A stretch of DNA of 64,000 bases. It comes from Monodelphis domestica. Taxonomy: Eukaryota; Chordata; Mammalia; Didelphimorphia; Didelphidae. The translations under genes and the position numbers were made by a program. The notes under the pieces are model-generated. The model was not told the origin of the DNA and searched no databases. It saw only the letters and a program-made list of their open reading frames with translations. Location: assembly GCF_027887165.1 (NCBI RefSeq), contig NC_077234.1, forward strand, positions 189,821,319 through 189,885,318, read 5' to 3'. Positions within the stretch are counted from its first letter, which is position 1. Each line of letters opens with the position of its first letter. Positions 45,334 through 58,007 of this stretch are shown piece after piece.

Positions 45334-46060
45334 CTGAAAGAACTTGTGGTCATTTCTTTAGTCTACCTGTTTAAAACATAAGCTAACCTCATGTGATCTA
45401 TTCTTCCTTTAAGAAACATAACTTGAACAGTTACTAATGTACCAAGCATTATGAGGCATGTATGATATATTTAGATTCATTCAATTCATTCAATAAGCCT
45501 TTTTAAGCAGCTTGAATTACCACAAATGATCTAAAATAGAATTTGCTGATGAATGCAGGGCAGGGTTTTTTTTTTAGTACTGGCTTTTCTACCCAAATAT
45601 ATAAAGTTGTTACCAGTCTCATAGTGTCCCTCTTCCTCAGTGACTTGAAGATGGGTGTAGCCCAGAATGAAAAGACTCAGGCTTTCCTGTTGGTTTCTTA
45701 CATTTGTCCTGTACTATCTGTCCATCTGTCTGCCTGCCTATCTATCTGTCCTTTTGTGGTAGTTATCTTCACAGTAGCAGGTTATGTGGGAGCAATAACA
45801 TGATGGTTCCTTTTGCAAAGGGGAGGGACTAAGGTAAAAATATATAATCACAAGCCTTGTGCTAAAGAGGAAAGATTTTGGAGAAAAAAGATGCCTCCAA
45901 ACTATTTTGTAATCTTTTGTTCAAATTTGTTGTTTTTATGAAGGAATTACAAATATTTTGCTGCTTGATCATAGAGGAACTCCTGGGATCCTTCATTTTA
46001 GTGGTGTTTGATATTTACATCATCATTTAGGTTCTGAAAATTGCTTTCTGTCTATGAGAA
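45334..46060. other. pseudogene intron 2, nothing assigned
   Basis: Contains a short CTGT/CTAT-rich patch near 45715-45755 and otherwise unique-looking sequence. Confidence 0.3.
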
Positions 46061-46064
46061 GCAG

Positions 46065-46420
46065 CTTTGATGAAATCTAGAGCTGACCTCAGTACCAAGA
46101 CCCAAGTTGACATCCCACCTCTTACACTTTGGAGTTTGGTGACCTGGGCAAGTAACTTAACTCATCCCTCCAGGCTCCAAGTTCCTGAGAAGGTGGTGAC
46201 TTGCTTTGATAGAGGGCGTTTTCTTCTCTGTGAGATCTCTCTATCAATGAAATCACAGGTTCAGTCTCTTTCCTTATTCATTTATAATTACGATCTCATC
46301 GGATCTTCACAAGAACTTTCATCCTCTGCATTTTATAAACAAAGAATGGAGTGCTAGAGTGATTTGCTCAGGGTCACATAGTCAGTGTGTCTGAGGCAAA
46401 TTTCAAACACTTCCCCCTGG
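46065..46420 (+). repeat. MIR-type SINE fragments
   Basis: GACCTGGGCAAGTAACTTAA near 46140, and AGTGATTTGCTCAGGGTCAC near 46360. Confidence 0.45.
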
Positions 46421-47176
46421 TTTTAAATCTTGTTTTCTGTCCACTTTATCCCTCTGTTTCAAGGCTCTCCTTTCCCCTCCCGCTTGCCCTTGTGTCAGTG
46501 TTGTTGCTGATGGGGACATAGCTGTCATGATCGAAGAGGAAGCAGTGACCAAGGAGTGGCTGAAGCTCCAGCTTCTGTGCCATCTTTCAGGAGCATGCCT
46601 AAGAGGACTCTTCCATTGGAGCATGCATTTCCATTTAAAGAAAATGGGAGCTTCCTCTGATTCGTATCTCACCTCTTTTATGCACACACACAGCTGCCAC
46701 CTTAGTTCAGGACCGCATCACCTTACTGCCATATTATTGTGAAATCATCCTAAATGTTTTTCCTGCCTGAAGTATCCCTACACCAATCCATCTTATTCAG
46801 TACTGCCAAAGGTATTTTGTGTAAATTCCGGATCTACCTTTGTGAATCTTGTACTGAAATAGTTCCTTATGCCCTCAAGAAGAAATATGCACTCCTTTTT
46901 TCTGTTTTTCTTTTTCAAGCCCATGTAGTCTTATGAAACATGGCCCTAGAAGTATCCTTCCAGGCACAATGTAATCATAGCACTGTGTGGATCCAAACAA
47001 TCTAAGCTTTTATCAGTTCTGCATACATAATATACCTTTGCCTTGGCTGTTCCCCATGCTTTTAACAAATACTGTCTTTATTTCCACTTCATAGAGCCTC
47101 TTTGTCCAAGACACCAGATGCCACTCAAGCACTTTCTTATGCTTGAAGCTCTTTTCGATTCCCCCTCCCAAACTAG

Positions 47177-47362
47177 AAAGGCCAGACCTGAGTTCAAATG
47201 TAGCCTCAGACACTTGCTAGTTCTATCAGTTAACCCTGTTTGCTTCAGCTTCTTCATCTGTAAAATGAGCTGGAGAAGGAAATGGAAAACCATCTTTGCC
47301 AGGAAAACCCCAAATGGGGTCACAATGAGTTGTACATGACTGAAATAAATGAACAAGAAAAA
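47177..47362 (+). mobile_element. SINE fragment (second marsupial type)
   Basis: CCTGAGTTCAAATGTAGCCT ... GAGCTGGAGAAGGAAATGGA ... CCCCAAATGGGGTCACAATG ... GACTGAAATAAATGAACAAG. The head is missing. Confidence 0.85.
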
Positions 47363-47976
47363 TAGTGCAAGCATAACTGTATCTATCCTGTATCATAAGG
47401 GAAACCCTTTTCTAATCTTTCCCAAACATTGCTCATTATGAGCAGGGTTACATAAGATTGTATCTGAGCTGCCTCGATGATGATGATCATTATTTTATTC
47501 CATTTCATTCTGGAAATGTAATGCAATCACCTTTCACTAATGTTCCTGTACATTCTAGGGTCTAACCTAGGCAAAACTTCCAATAGGTCCTCCTGCCTTT
47601 GGCCACCTCGTTTCTACCTCCTCTACCCTTCCCCTAACCCTCTGGATACTAAGATCTTCCCAAATAGGTTTCAATAGTTTCTCAAATCTCATTCTGTACT
47701 AATTATTATTGCAAAATTATTTCTCCCTCTGTATTCCCTCTCTTCAAGAAATGTCCCATTCCCTTAACTTAAAGAAAACTCAGCCTATTGTACGAAAGAA
47801 ACAATGCAAGTCTTTGGGATTGGTGGAGTTAATGAAAGCCAAGAGGTCCCTATTTGCCATTTTGCCCAAGGCCAGCTCTCAAATGAAAATGAAACTCAAT
47901 TAGAAGCTTACTTCCTCAATACCTGCTTTAATAAAGCTAGATTCATTCTTATTATCAATGATGCCCTTATATTTAC

Positions 47977-48097
47977 CTGCTTTTATATAACTTGCAATGA
48001 GCAGATCATTGGGCTTAGCTTGGAAGTTCCAAAGTTCATCCTGGTTATCTCTCATTAACTTGGTCATAAGAACCCCATTTATTTCTTGGAATTCCAT
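47977..48097 (-). pseudogene. pseudogene exon 2
   Basis: Open from an ATG (48097) through [11 protein letters not shown] and [17 protein letters not shown] to a good donor AAAGCAG|GTAAAT. The PAPS-loop proline (YPK) is replaced by Ile (YIK). Confidence 0.88.
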
Positions 48098-48640
48098 TTT
48101 ATTTTTGGACTCTTCACCTTAATTGAACTTCTTTCTAAGAAAATTGTCCAACAGCAACTTGTCAGTTCCTGAAATGAAAGTGAGGACCTAAATGTTATTT
48201 TCCATAGTCATCCTTTTCCTTACTGTTTCTGGAGGATACAGGAAGTTTTTGACAGAACGTTAACTGCTCATCTTGCTTTGGCTTAACTGGAGGTAAAGAC
48301 TTCAGTGCCCATGACTTGAAAAACAATAGATTTACTAATATCTGACATTTCCTTAAATAGGAACAAAACGTCTTATTCTACGATGATAGATAAGGCATTA
48401 AAGAAGTAACACAGTTTCTTAAATAGAATAGAAAAATAGTTATAAATGTCTCTTAACCAGCTAAATGATCTTATGCAATTCACTTTGGGTCTGTTTTCTT
48501 AGTCGAGTGACGAAAATGATAGAATATAGAGATGGAAAGACATTACAGAAAATTTAGTATTTTCTTTCTCATTTCATGGTTGCAAAATCTGAGGCTTATC
48601 AACGTGAAATGAATTTGCTATGGTATACAATAGAGTAGGT

Positions 48641-49038
48641 TTTGATTTAGGGAAAGTGAGAAGAGAGTAAGGAAAAAGAGACACTGTATTCCTGATGGAA
48701 GGAAAAAGAGAACCACCACAGAGTGAGTTCATAATGTGGACTTCTTCCTTGCCCCATATTTTATTTTTATAAATCTCAAACCTGAATAGAAGGAAAACTG
48801 AGGCAACTTTTGAGGTTAGATATCTCAAAAAGGATTAAGGGAGTGTGGGTTTTTTTTTCCCTGTATTTGTATTCTCAGTAATTATGCCTCAGTTACTGAA
48901 ATTAGCAGACATTTAAAAAATTTTTTGCCCACTAGGTAGTTGTTTGAAACACTTTTATTTCTTTGCCTTGGTCAACTGGATTTTGGGGTTGATAACTGGG
49001 ACAATCACAGAATAAAAAGTCACTATGAATGGCTCTGA
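48641..49038. repeat. local direct duplication, copy A
   Basis: Matches 51470-51892 in order: AAAAAGAGACACTGTATTCC, GAGAACCACCACAGA, GCCCCATATTTTATTTTT, GCAGACATTTAAAAAATTTT, TTGCCCACTAGGTAGTTGTT. Confidence 0.85.
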
Positions 49039-49834
49039 TTAGAGAGGGCCAAATCTATGCCTGAAGATAATTTTGCTTGCAGCCACTCCTTTCTATATCA
49101 TCGTACAGTTTCTGATCGCACAATTTTCATTTTGTCATGTAGATTTTACTATGGATTTGTGATGGTGTCAGAATGGAAATGAAACTCTTGATGTGGCAAT
49201 TTTTTCCTTTTCTTCAAGAATTCTTATAGTGGGTTGATTAAATCTTCTTAATTTTGGAGGGCATGATTACATTTCTTAATGCCTACCATTTTTAACATGC
49301 CGATTTTCTCCTATATCGCCAATAATTTCAGTTACTAGGAAGGGGTGACAAAGATTTTGCCCCCAAGGCTAGTGACCCAAGATGTGAACTAGCTGCCTAG
49401 TGGTATGAATTATTTTTTTCTTAGTGCATTTACAACCATCCTTTTCCATCTCACCTCTCTGGACCTGGGGGTTTGTATCTAAACTTGCACAAAAGATGCC
49501 TGGGATCAGCAGTCTTGTGAGCATTTTTCACTGGAGATAAGATTCTATTATGTTCCTGTTCTTCCTACCATAACTGAATTTGTCATGGGTACAAAAATTC
49601 CTAGTTACAGCTCTGTATTTTAGGAAGCTGAGGTAAGGTAAGTCTAAATTGCTAATCAAAGTGTTAGGACTATAGAGAATTGTCTTCTAATAAGTAAGTT
49701 TTAGAATACTGTAGAGATTTGTTTGGAGGACTTAGAATCAAAATTATAGAAGTATGAAGGTTTTAAGAATTTGTCTAGTCCACTTCTATAATTCACTTCC
49801 AAGTAGCTCCAATTATTTTTGATTTTGGTTTTAT

Positions 49835-51075
49835 TTATTTATTTATTTTTTTGGGGGGGATCTGAAAGTTATTTTTTTAAATTTTAAACATTATTTTATT
49901 TGGTCATTTCCAAACATTATTCACTGGAAACAAAGATCATTTTCTTTTCCTCCCCCCCCCCCTCCCACCACCTTTCCCTCTCCCATAGCCGATGCACGAT
50001 TCCACTGGTTATCACGTGTGTTCTTGACTCAAACCCATTTCCCTGTTGTTGGTATTTGCATTAGAGTGTTCATTTAGAGTCTCTCTTCAGTCATATTCCC
50101 TCAATCCCTGTAGTCAAGCAGTTGCTTTTCATCGGTGTTTTTACTCCCACAGTTTATCCTCTGCTTGTGGATAGTATTTTTTAGATCCCTGTAGATTGTT
50201 CAGGGACATTGCATTGACACTAATGGAGAAGTCCATCACCTTCGATTGTACCACAGTGTATTAGTCTCTGTGTACAATGTTTTCCTGGTTCTGCTCCTTT
50301 CGCTCTGCATCACTTCCTGGAGGTTCTTCCAGTCTCCATGGAATTCCTCCACTTTATTATTCCTTTTAGCACAATAGTATTCCATCACCAACATATACCA
50401 CAATTTGCTCAGCCATTCCCCAATTGATGGGCATCCCCTCGTTTTCCAATTTTTGGCCACCACAAAGAGCGCAGCTATGAATATTCTTGTATAAGTCTTT
50501 TTCCTTATTATCTCTTTGGGGTACAAACCCAGCAGTGCTATAGCTGGATCAAAGGGCAGACAGTCTTTTATCACCCTTTGGGCATAGTTCCAAATTGCCC
50601 TCCAGAATGTCTGGATCAATTCACAACTCCACCAGCAATGAATTAGTGTCCCCACTTTGCCACATCCCCTCCAGCATTCATTACTTTCCTTTGCTGTCAT
50701 GTTAGCCAATCTGCTAGGTGTGAGGTGATACCTCAGAGTTGTTTTGATTTGCATCTCTCTGATTATAAGAGATGTAGAGCACTTTTTCATGTGCTTATTA
50801 ATAGTTTTGATTTCTTTGGCTGAGAACTGCCTGTTCATGTCCTTTGCCCATTTGTCAATTGGAGAATAGCTTGATTTTTTGTACAATTGATTTAGTTCTT
50901 TGTAAATTTGAGTAATTAAACCTTTGTCAGAGGTTTTTATGAAGATTGTTTCCCAATTTGTTGCTACCCTTCTGATTTTGGTTACATTGGTTTTGTTTGT
51001 ACAAAAACTTTTTAATTTGATGTATTCCAGATTATTTATTTTGCATTTTGTAACTCTTTCTAATTCTTGCTTGGT
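49835..51075 (-). mobile_element. 5'-truncated L1 with 216-codon ORF2 C-terminus
   Basis: The 3' UTR lies at 49835-50235 and ORF2 at 50236-50886 is open. It includes [31 protein letters not shown], the [16 protein letters not shown] cysteine region and [15 protein letters not shown]. The ORF2 frame continues more distantly up to about 51075. The flanks share TTTTGGTTTTATTT (about 49819 and 51077), a likely target duplication. It has no reverse transcriptase domain, so it cannot mobilise itself. Confidence 0.9.
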
Positions 51076-51079
51076 TTTT

Positions 51080-51465
51080 TGGTTTTATTTTTAAAGGTTT
51101 TTATTGGTATTTTCTCTTTATTATATTACTATAGCTATGCCAAGTATCTCCCTCTCCCCTTTCCAGACAGTTTGTATGACAAATAGCATTTTTGGAGATA
51201 AATTAAATCAACACATCTGATAAAAAAGCTAAAAAATGTACTATGTATAACACCTGCGAATCTCCAAATTTCACCAGTAGGTAGATTAGGTGTGTTTTCT
51301 CATATCTCTTTGCGTCCTATTTTATTTTAATAATTGTGTTGTATTTACTTTTGATTTTTTGTCATATAATAGGTCTTTCCAATTAAATTGTTGGTATTAC
51401 TTTTATTTTCTAAGCTCTCTTTACTTAATTCTACATAATTTCCCATACATCTTTCCATGCTTTTC
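51080..51465. other. probable L1 3' UTR piece and unassigned DNA
   Basis: AT-rich pyrimidine-biased plus strand resembling an L1 3' UTR in reverse. Weak. Confidence 0.3.
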
Positions 51466-51469
51466 TATA

Positions 51470-51892
51470 TTAATTGATTTTGGGTAAGTTAGAAAAAAGA
51501 GGCACTATATGTCTGATCAAAGGGAAGAGGGGACCACCATAGACCAAGTTTCTCTATAGCGTTGCAGACTCCGAGGAAATTCATAACATGTACTTGTCCC
51601 TTGCCTCATATTCTATTTTTTAAAAATTAATGTCTACAGAAGGAAAAGGGAGGGATTTTTGTAGGTTTCAGATATCACAATATTATAATAGATGAGGGAA
51701 TGTGATCTTAAAAAAAAAAAACACTTGTATTTCCAGTGCCAATACAATGCCTGGTATATGGTAGACATTTAAAAAAATATTTGCCCATTAGGTAACTATT
51801 TGAAAGTTTTATTTCCTTACCTTAGGCAGTGGGGTTTCTGAGTTGATTATTGGGGTAATCAATGAAAGGGTAGTAAGTATGAATGATTCTGA
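51470..51892. repeat. local direct duplication, copy B
   Basis: Partner of 48641-49038, about 2.8 kb away. The L1 at 49835-51075 lies between the two copies. Confidence 0.85.
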
Positions 51893-52129
51893 ACTTGAGA
51901 TACTCCAAAATGAATCTACTTTTTATAATAATTAAAATTGTCTAGTCATACTAAAATTATTTACATAATGTTATTAGTTGGGGTGTTAACCAGGGGTTCT
52001 TAATCTGAAGCCAATTAAATGATTTAAAAAGTATTTTGATAATATTTCAATAAAATGTTCAATTTCAATAAATTATTTTCCTTTGTAATCCTGTGTATAA
52101 AATCTATTACTCTGAATATCACTGGGCTT

Positions 52130-52840
52130 AGATTGATAGGAGTGAACTCTTTAAAAGAGAACATTTTATAGTACAGAAGAATTACTTCCTTGTCTAACAT
52201 GTCAATCATATTAATCTATCCCTGGGCTACTAGCTATTGATATATATTTGAATAAGGGTACACTCTCTACAAACTCAGATCTTTTTCTGATTCTATAACT
52301 TATTTTTTGCCCCTTAGGTTTGCTTCTTTGTCCTTCTTGCTATTGGATGTCATCCTGTTTAGCATCCACTCTTTATAGGCTAAAATAATCTTAATTTTTA
52401 TTGGTCTTTAGAGATATTAATATCTTACTTTATAAGCATACTTAGCTCACATATCCTTTGTAAAGTATTCAGTTACACTTTGAAGGTCAATAAAAAATGA
52501 TGAAAAGAAGTCTTTGTATAGTTACTTACCGTCATCCTATGACAAATTAGAAAAAGAAATAAACTTTTGCTCACTTTGTGGCTCAGGCACTGCTTCAGTT
52601 GACAGAAAATTAAATGTGTGTTTTTTGGTTTTAATTTATAAATTTTGTCTAAAAGTTTAACTGACTTTATATAATAATAATAATCATTATTATTTTTGAT
52701 GCCTGACCTCAGCACAAAGAAGTCTGCATACTAAAGTCCATTTTAATTGCCAGTTTCCATTTGGGGGGGTGTCAGCAAAGAGCTCTAGCATATCATCTCA
52801 TATTGCTAACACTATTTTCAACTTTGAGAACAACTTTTCC
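52130..52840. repeat. segmental duplication block, unit B
   Basis: Diverged counterpart of 25770-26450: TTGATAGGAGTGAACTC, AGTACAGAAGAATTAC, TTGGATGTCATCCTGTTTAG, ATAGTTACTTACCGTCATCC. Confidence 0.75.
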
Positions 52841-52879
52841 ATATCAGCCCTGTTAGGAATCTGAATACTGAGTTTGATG

Positions 52880-54040
52880 AATTTGATAGTAATGACAATA
52901 GCTAAGTGCTACATTAGGGAGAATTTCAGTTTTTGAAGGCTAGGATCTGTGAGGCTAATTTGTGTATAAGTTTGTGTGAAATAAATGTATGTGTGTCTTT
53001 TTATTTGTGTCTGTGTGTTTGTACATATGTGTGCATGTTTGTGTGGTAATCAAGAGAGAGACCATGTGAATGTGAGAGTATATATGTCCAAGAGGGAAAT
53101 AGAGGCAGACTGGAAGAGATGGAAAAACTGCTTCAGAAAACAAGAGAGACAGAGGGACTTCCTTATTGGTGATGAGGAACTATGGATGTTAATTCTTCTA
53201 GAATGATTGGACTCTAAATTTGAAATTCAAGTTCTATAGCACTCAATAGTTATCAACATTTGTCTAGTGTGGTACCCTACATACACAGATCTCCCCTGAT
53301 TTAAGACTTGGGAGAGTTAACTGAGGCATTCTTGGCAATTTTGCAGATTTGAGAATGAAGACTGAGACAAGTGAAATCTTAAATATAAGAATCCACTATT
53401 GGAGCCTTATGGATTACTTTCATTATGAGAGTAATAACCAGAGTAGACCATTATAGCAATCTTCGGTTTTGTTCTTTGTTTTGGAAGATGGCCAATGATA
53501 TCATGATGTTGAGGTAAAATTTTGGATGATGGATAATGTCTTCACTTGTATTTGAATTGGATTAAACTGAGGCAGAGTTTCACAAAATTGCAGACTCCCT
53601 CTCTTCTGGAGTCATTAAAGCCTGGTGTCAGGACAAAAAGTCAGGAAAAGCCAAGATGACTCCTGATTGCCAGAACAAATCGCTCATCTCTGCCCATTTC
53701 ATTGGGAGACGTTTTCCCACCTAGAGGTGGACATTCTCCTGACTCACCAATAGATTTGAGATCTCTTGATTATACTCAGTCTGGTTTAGCCTCTTTGATG
53801 AGAAGGTTTTACTGTGTTGTTCAGAAACAGGTGAGGATTGGGTGATAGATTGTTGCCAAAGGAAGATGAGTACCCCAGAAAAAGACTCAGCAAGCCCTCA
53901 CACCAGAGGTGCTAGTCCTTCCTGAATTTCTCAGATTCCATAGCAACATTTAAGCTTTATATGAAGAAAGATTGTAGTGATAGACAGGAATTTACTTATC
54001 ATGTGGTGCCTTTATTACTGATTCACTTGCATTCACTATT
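52880..54040. repeat. segmental duplication block, unit B (continued)
   Basis: Counterpart of 26500-27275: CTGTGAGGCTAATTTGTG, CTGATTTAAGACTTGGGAGA, AGAAAGATTGTAGTGATAGA, TCACTTGCATTCACTATTAA. It is interrupted by the element at 53480-53945. Confidence 0.65.
53480..53945 (-). mobile_element. older relative of the 590-nt element
   Basis: On the minus strand: GGACTAGCACCTCTGGTGTG, AGGGCTTGCTGAG, AGAGGCTAAACCAGACTGAG, and the end GATATCATTGGCCATCTTCC. It is absent from the paralogous unit A position, so it inserted after the duplication. Confidence 0.55.
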
Positions 54041-54084
54041 AAATACTTTGCATCAATTGATATATATTTATCCAGGGTTTTTTG

Positions 54085-54895
54085 TGATTGTACTATTTGT
54101 CATTTCTTATGACATTTTTTTTGTATTTTTTGTATTGCATCACAATCAATATCCAATATAATCAGTTTCCAATTCTTTACCACAACAAATAGAGCTACTA
54201 CAAATATCTTTGTACAAGTAGGTCCTTTTCTTCTATCTTTGATCTTTTTAGATCATAGATCTAGTAGTGGTATTGCTGGGTCAGAATGTTTGCAGTTTTA
54301 TGGCCCTTTGTGAATGCTTCCAAATTATTTTCCAAAGGGGATGAATCAGTTCATAGCTCTACCAATAGTGTATTAGTGTCCCAATTTTCTTACATTCAAC
54401 ATTTAACATTTTCCTTTTTTGTCAATTTGACCAATCTGGTAGATGTGAGGTTATGGTACATCAGAGTTGTTTTAATTTGCATTTATCTAATTAATAGAGC
54501 TTCGGAATATTTTTTAATATGACTAAAGATAGTTTTAATTTCTTCATTTGAAAACTGCCTGTTTATATTTTTTGACCATTTATCAATTGACCAATGACAT
54601 ATTCTTACACATTTCATTATTTGCTTTATATTTTAGAAATGAGGCTCTTGTCAGACATTTGCTATAATAATTTCCCTTAGGTTTTTATATCCCTTATAAT
54701 TTTGTTTTTATTTGTGCAACTCCTTTTAAACTTGTTATAATCAAAATGATTCATTTTATATCTTGTAATGTCTATGTCTTGTTTGATCATAAATTCTTCC
54801 CTCATCCATAGGTCTGACAGGTATACCCTTTTGTGTTCCTTTAATTTGTTTAGGGTATCACCCTTTAATTCTTTAAAAAAATCTTTTGGTTTTCC
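54085..54895 (-). mobile_element. L1 ORF2 C-terminal fragment, decayed
   Basis: CAGTTTCCAATTCTTTACCA ... GTGGTATTGCTGGGTCAGAA ... GTAGATGTGAGGTTATGGTA, parallel to 50400-50900. Confidence 0.8.
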
Positions 54896-55262
54896 CTAAC
54901 TATAGGCAAAAGCAAAATTTTAAACATTCATTAAAATTTTTGAGTTCCAAATTATCTCCCTCACTCATTCCCAGATCTCCCCTTGAGAAGTTAAGCAATC
55001 TGATAAAGATTTTATATGTCTTATCACATAAAGCATTTGTCCTTATTAGTAATTTTGTAGAAGATTGCAAAGAAAAAATGAAAAGTGAAATAGAGTAAGT
55101 TTTGGTCTGCATTCATTCAAACTCAATCATTTTCTTCTCTGAAGGCAGATGACATTTTTATCATAAGTCTGGAATTATCTTGGATTCTGAGAATAGCTAG
55201 GTCATTCACAGTTCATCTAAAGTACTACTGTTACTGTGTACATGGCCTCTACTGTTTCTTTT
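54896..55262 (-). mobile_element. L1 3' UTR fragment
   Basis: TTTTTGAGTTCCAAATTATC ... TCTGAAGGCAGATGACATTT ... TTACTGTGTACATGGCC. Confidence 0.65.
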
Positions 55263-56095
55263 ATACTAATTTTAGAATCCACTGATTAGAGTAACACATA
55301 GCAAGTGCTAAAGGAAATTAGAATAGGAAAAAATCACAAGGGCTGGCCTCCTTAGGAGGGCTTTTGTGAAGGAGCACAGAATTGTCTGAGAGTGGGGAAA
55401 GGAGAAGACGGCATTCCACTTGGGTTGTTCCTCAGCCTCTACATCTACCATCACCAAATACTTATTCCCTTTTCGCACTATATCTTGCCACGCATATCCT
55501 CCTTGCTATTCTTTCCGCTTTATTTTATTTATTTTTATTTTATTCTTTACACTTCTTTATTTTTTGAACCAGAATTTTAGTTGATTCTCTAATTTTCTAA
55601 GAATATTTATCTATCATCTATCATCCCTTACTCTCCTGCGTCTGCATAGTACTAGCACCCTGTTGGGTCCAGAACTCTGACCAGGACCCTTGATCCCTTG
55701 TGGCCAATCACAGGAATTCCTTTCTGCCCTGGAACTGTGACCCAGAATAATAGAATTGCCAATCAGTTCTAGCTACCCCTGGTGCAAGAAAAAAGTCCCC
55801 TGCAATCTTTTTGACTGGTTGTCTGACCCTCTTACTGTCTCTGGGTGCAGAATGCCTGAAATTACTGATGCTGCTCATGTCATGACTGTCTTTAATGCTC
55901 CTACTCTGGTTTGGGTCTGTGTCTACCTTACAGACTTCTGTAGACTTTCTAAAATATCTTCCTCTGATCTTTTGTTGGCTTGCTACTACAAATTTTGTTT
56001 TTAGGGGTTATTTTAAAGCGTTTTGGAGGGGAATGTTGGGAGAGTTCATCTGGGTTCCCTCTCCTAGCCTGTGCTCTGCCTCTTGAGTCAACTCC
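55263..56095. other. unassigned, possibly L1 5' UTR-like
   Basis: GC-richer stretch with TGTTGGGTCCAGAACTCTGA and similar blocks. No confident family. Confidence 0.3.
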
Positions 56096-56099
56096 TATT

Positions 56100-56275
56100 C
56101 AGATTGCTAAAGAGTTGTTTATAGCTGATGGAGTTGAAGAGTAAGCAGCTTAGTTTTACTTCAGGCAAATATTGAACCATAAGGCAAGTGACCTTGTCAG
56201 AGGGAAGATGGATGAAATTTCAGTTTTCTTTCTACTGTTTGATTATGCTCAGAACCACGAATTAAACCTCTGTGT
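56100..56275. repeat. block shared with 61100-61275
   Basis: Both read ...CTTGTCAGAGGGMAGATGRATGA... followed by TTTCT...ACTG...TTTGAYTATG, each directly before an L2 fragment in the same orientation. Confidence 0.65.
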
Positions 56276-56329
56276 TATCTGGACTTTTCCACCGTCCCAA
56301 CATCTCTTCCATCTATCATATTTCTACTC

Positions 56330-56562
56330 ACTAGCCTAGTTCTGGTTTTTTTTACATTAGTCTTCCAAACTAATCAAAGCTCTTCCATCTCTAATTTGGT
56401 ATGGACTTCTCTGCCAAAGTCATTTTCTTAGAATACACATCTAACTTCATTATTTTCTATTCAATACATATATTTGGCTCTGTAGAGCCTCTAGGATGAA
56501 ATAGACTTTCCTTGTTTTGCCATTTAAATTTATTTACAGTCTGGCTCCAACCCATCTTTAGA

Positions 56563-56619
<57 letters not shown>

Positions 56620-57540
56620 TTTCACTGTTTTCTCATACATCATACTCGTAACTCCACCTTTGTACTAGCCATATCCTATGGGTGACATGCACTCCAATCT
56701 TACCTCTGTCTCTTGGTATTCCTAGTTTACTTCAAGGCTCAGCTCTAGACTCATCTTTGACACAAGTCTTGCCAACTTCAATTAAATGCCTTTCCTGAAC
56801 CAAATATTCATGCTACTGTTTTCTAGATGCAATGGATCCTATTATTGTTAGGCTCAAATAGAAATTCTCCCTTCAAAACCTGACCCTTTCCTACCTTTGC
56901 ACTCTTCTTACACCTCACTTCCCTCCACTTTCTCTGAGGTCTAAAAACACTGTATTTGACCCCCTTTGTTCTTCCTCAAACACAATATTGCTTCTTTAGA
57001 ACCAATGCATTCTCGTGCTAGGAGCACATCTGTAATGCTCTCCTTCCTCATCTCTGTCTGTTGGCTTCCTTGCTTTACTTCAAGTTTTAGCTGAAGTTCT
57101 ATCTTTTGTGAGAAGCCTTTTCTATGTGTCCTCAATCTTAGTGCCTCCTAGTGCTGATTATTTTTAAGTTTTTTCATACTTCTATCTTGTTTGTATAGTT
57201 TTTTTCATGTTTTCTCCCCTATTAGATCTTTAGCTTCTTGGGAGCAGGGACTTCTTTTTTCTTTTCTTTTTACCCCTACTACTTGACATAGTGCTCAGAA
57301 CTTAGTAGATACTTAATAAATGCCAGTACAACTGGCATTTAACTCCCTGAAGATATGTGTGGTGTGTAACATATGCATATAAGCATATATGTTATAAACA
57401 AACATGTGAATACACAGGGGTTTTTGTGTATATAGACACAGCTCGTTATCTCCCCCAAGTTTAATGGATTCATTTTTGTCTTTTGGATAGTGCCTGGCAT
57501 ATAGTATGTGCTTAATAAATACTTATGAATTGATTGATTG
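56330..57540 (+). repeat. L2 LINE fragments
   Basis: TTACAGTCTGGCTCCAACCC ... TACTTCAAGGCTCAGCTC ... TGCTCTCCTTCCTCATC ... TAGCTTCTTGGGAGCAGGGA. A second 3' end at 57480-57540 reads TAGTGCCTGGCATATAGTAT. Confidence 0.75.
56567..56615. repeat. (AT)n microsatellite
   Basis: About 24 pure AT units inside the L2 fragment. Confidence 0.95.
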
Positions 57541-58007
57541 CTGAGAGACTAGAATTAGGTAGAAAGAGCAGTATGGTAAAAAGATTTTCATGGCTTGATG
57601 TGGTCATGAAGTTTTGTGGGAAAAAAGTCTAGGGAGATTTTGGATGAATTCCTATTCTTTTGTGCCTCAGATTTCTGTGCAAAAGGTTAAAGTGCTTCCC
57701 ACAGCCGTATAGTTTTTTAAATCAATTTTTCATTCTGGACAACAATAAAATTATTCTTCCACTTCTCTGAAATTCCTGAAACATAAATTAAAGTAAAATC
57801 AAAGTATTGAACTATCAAATTCCAATGTCAAAAATCCTACACAACAAAGTGATTGGATACTCTTAGTGTCCTGGTCCATCATTATATTTTTCTTCATGGG
57901 CAGCTTTGGAAGAATGGCACGGATTGCCTTTAATGAAGACAAAGAAATGCCAGGTCCTTGAGTGAAATATTTGAGCTAAAGAGTAATTGTGAACTTCTGG
58001 AGAGCAG

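Larger units (their letters stand above)
32771..48097 (-). pseudogene. SULT1C-like sulfotransferase pseudogene (exons 2-7)
   Basis: Six exon remnants lie in the correct order and orientation: exon 2 about 48097-47977, exon 3 45333-45214, exon 4 about 40838-40741, exon 5 36237-36098, exon 6 34040-33971, exon 7 32936-32771. Lesions: the Trp of the TTW motif is TGA, the exon 3 donor is GG, the exon 4 acceptor position reads AA, and exon 5 has a net +13 with a TAG. Exon 6 has lost its 5' part and acceptor and has a frameshift, and exon 7 has a net -15 with frameshifts. Exon 8 was not found. The catalytic [11 protein letters not shown] is still readable. Exon 3's EWKSPT tail recalls SULT1C2, and the genomic neighbour is SULT1C2, so it is a duplicate of that subfamily. 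Other SULT1 subfamilies cannot be fully excluded. Human has three SULT1C genes in tandem, so this could correspond to one of the others. Confidence 0.9.

Noticed and set aside
50236..50886. A 216-codon gene
   Set aside because: It is the C-terminal part of L1 ORF2 (zinc-knuckle-like CWRGCG...HCWW), 5'-truncated, so a mobile-element remnant rather than a host gene.
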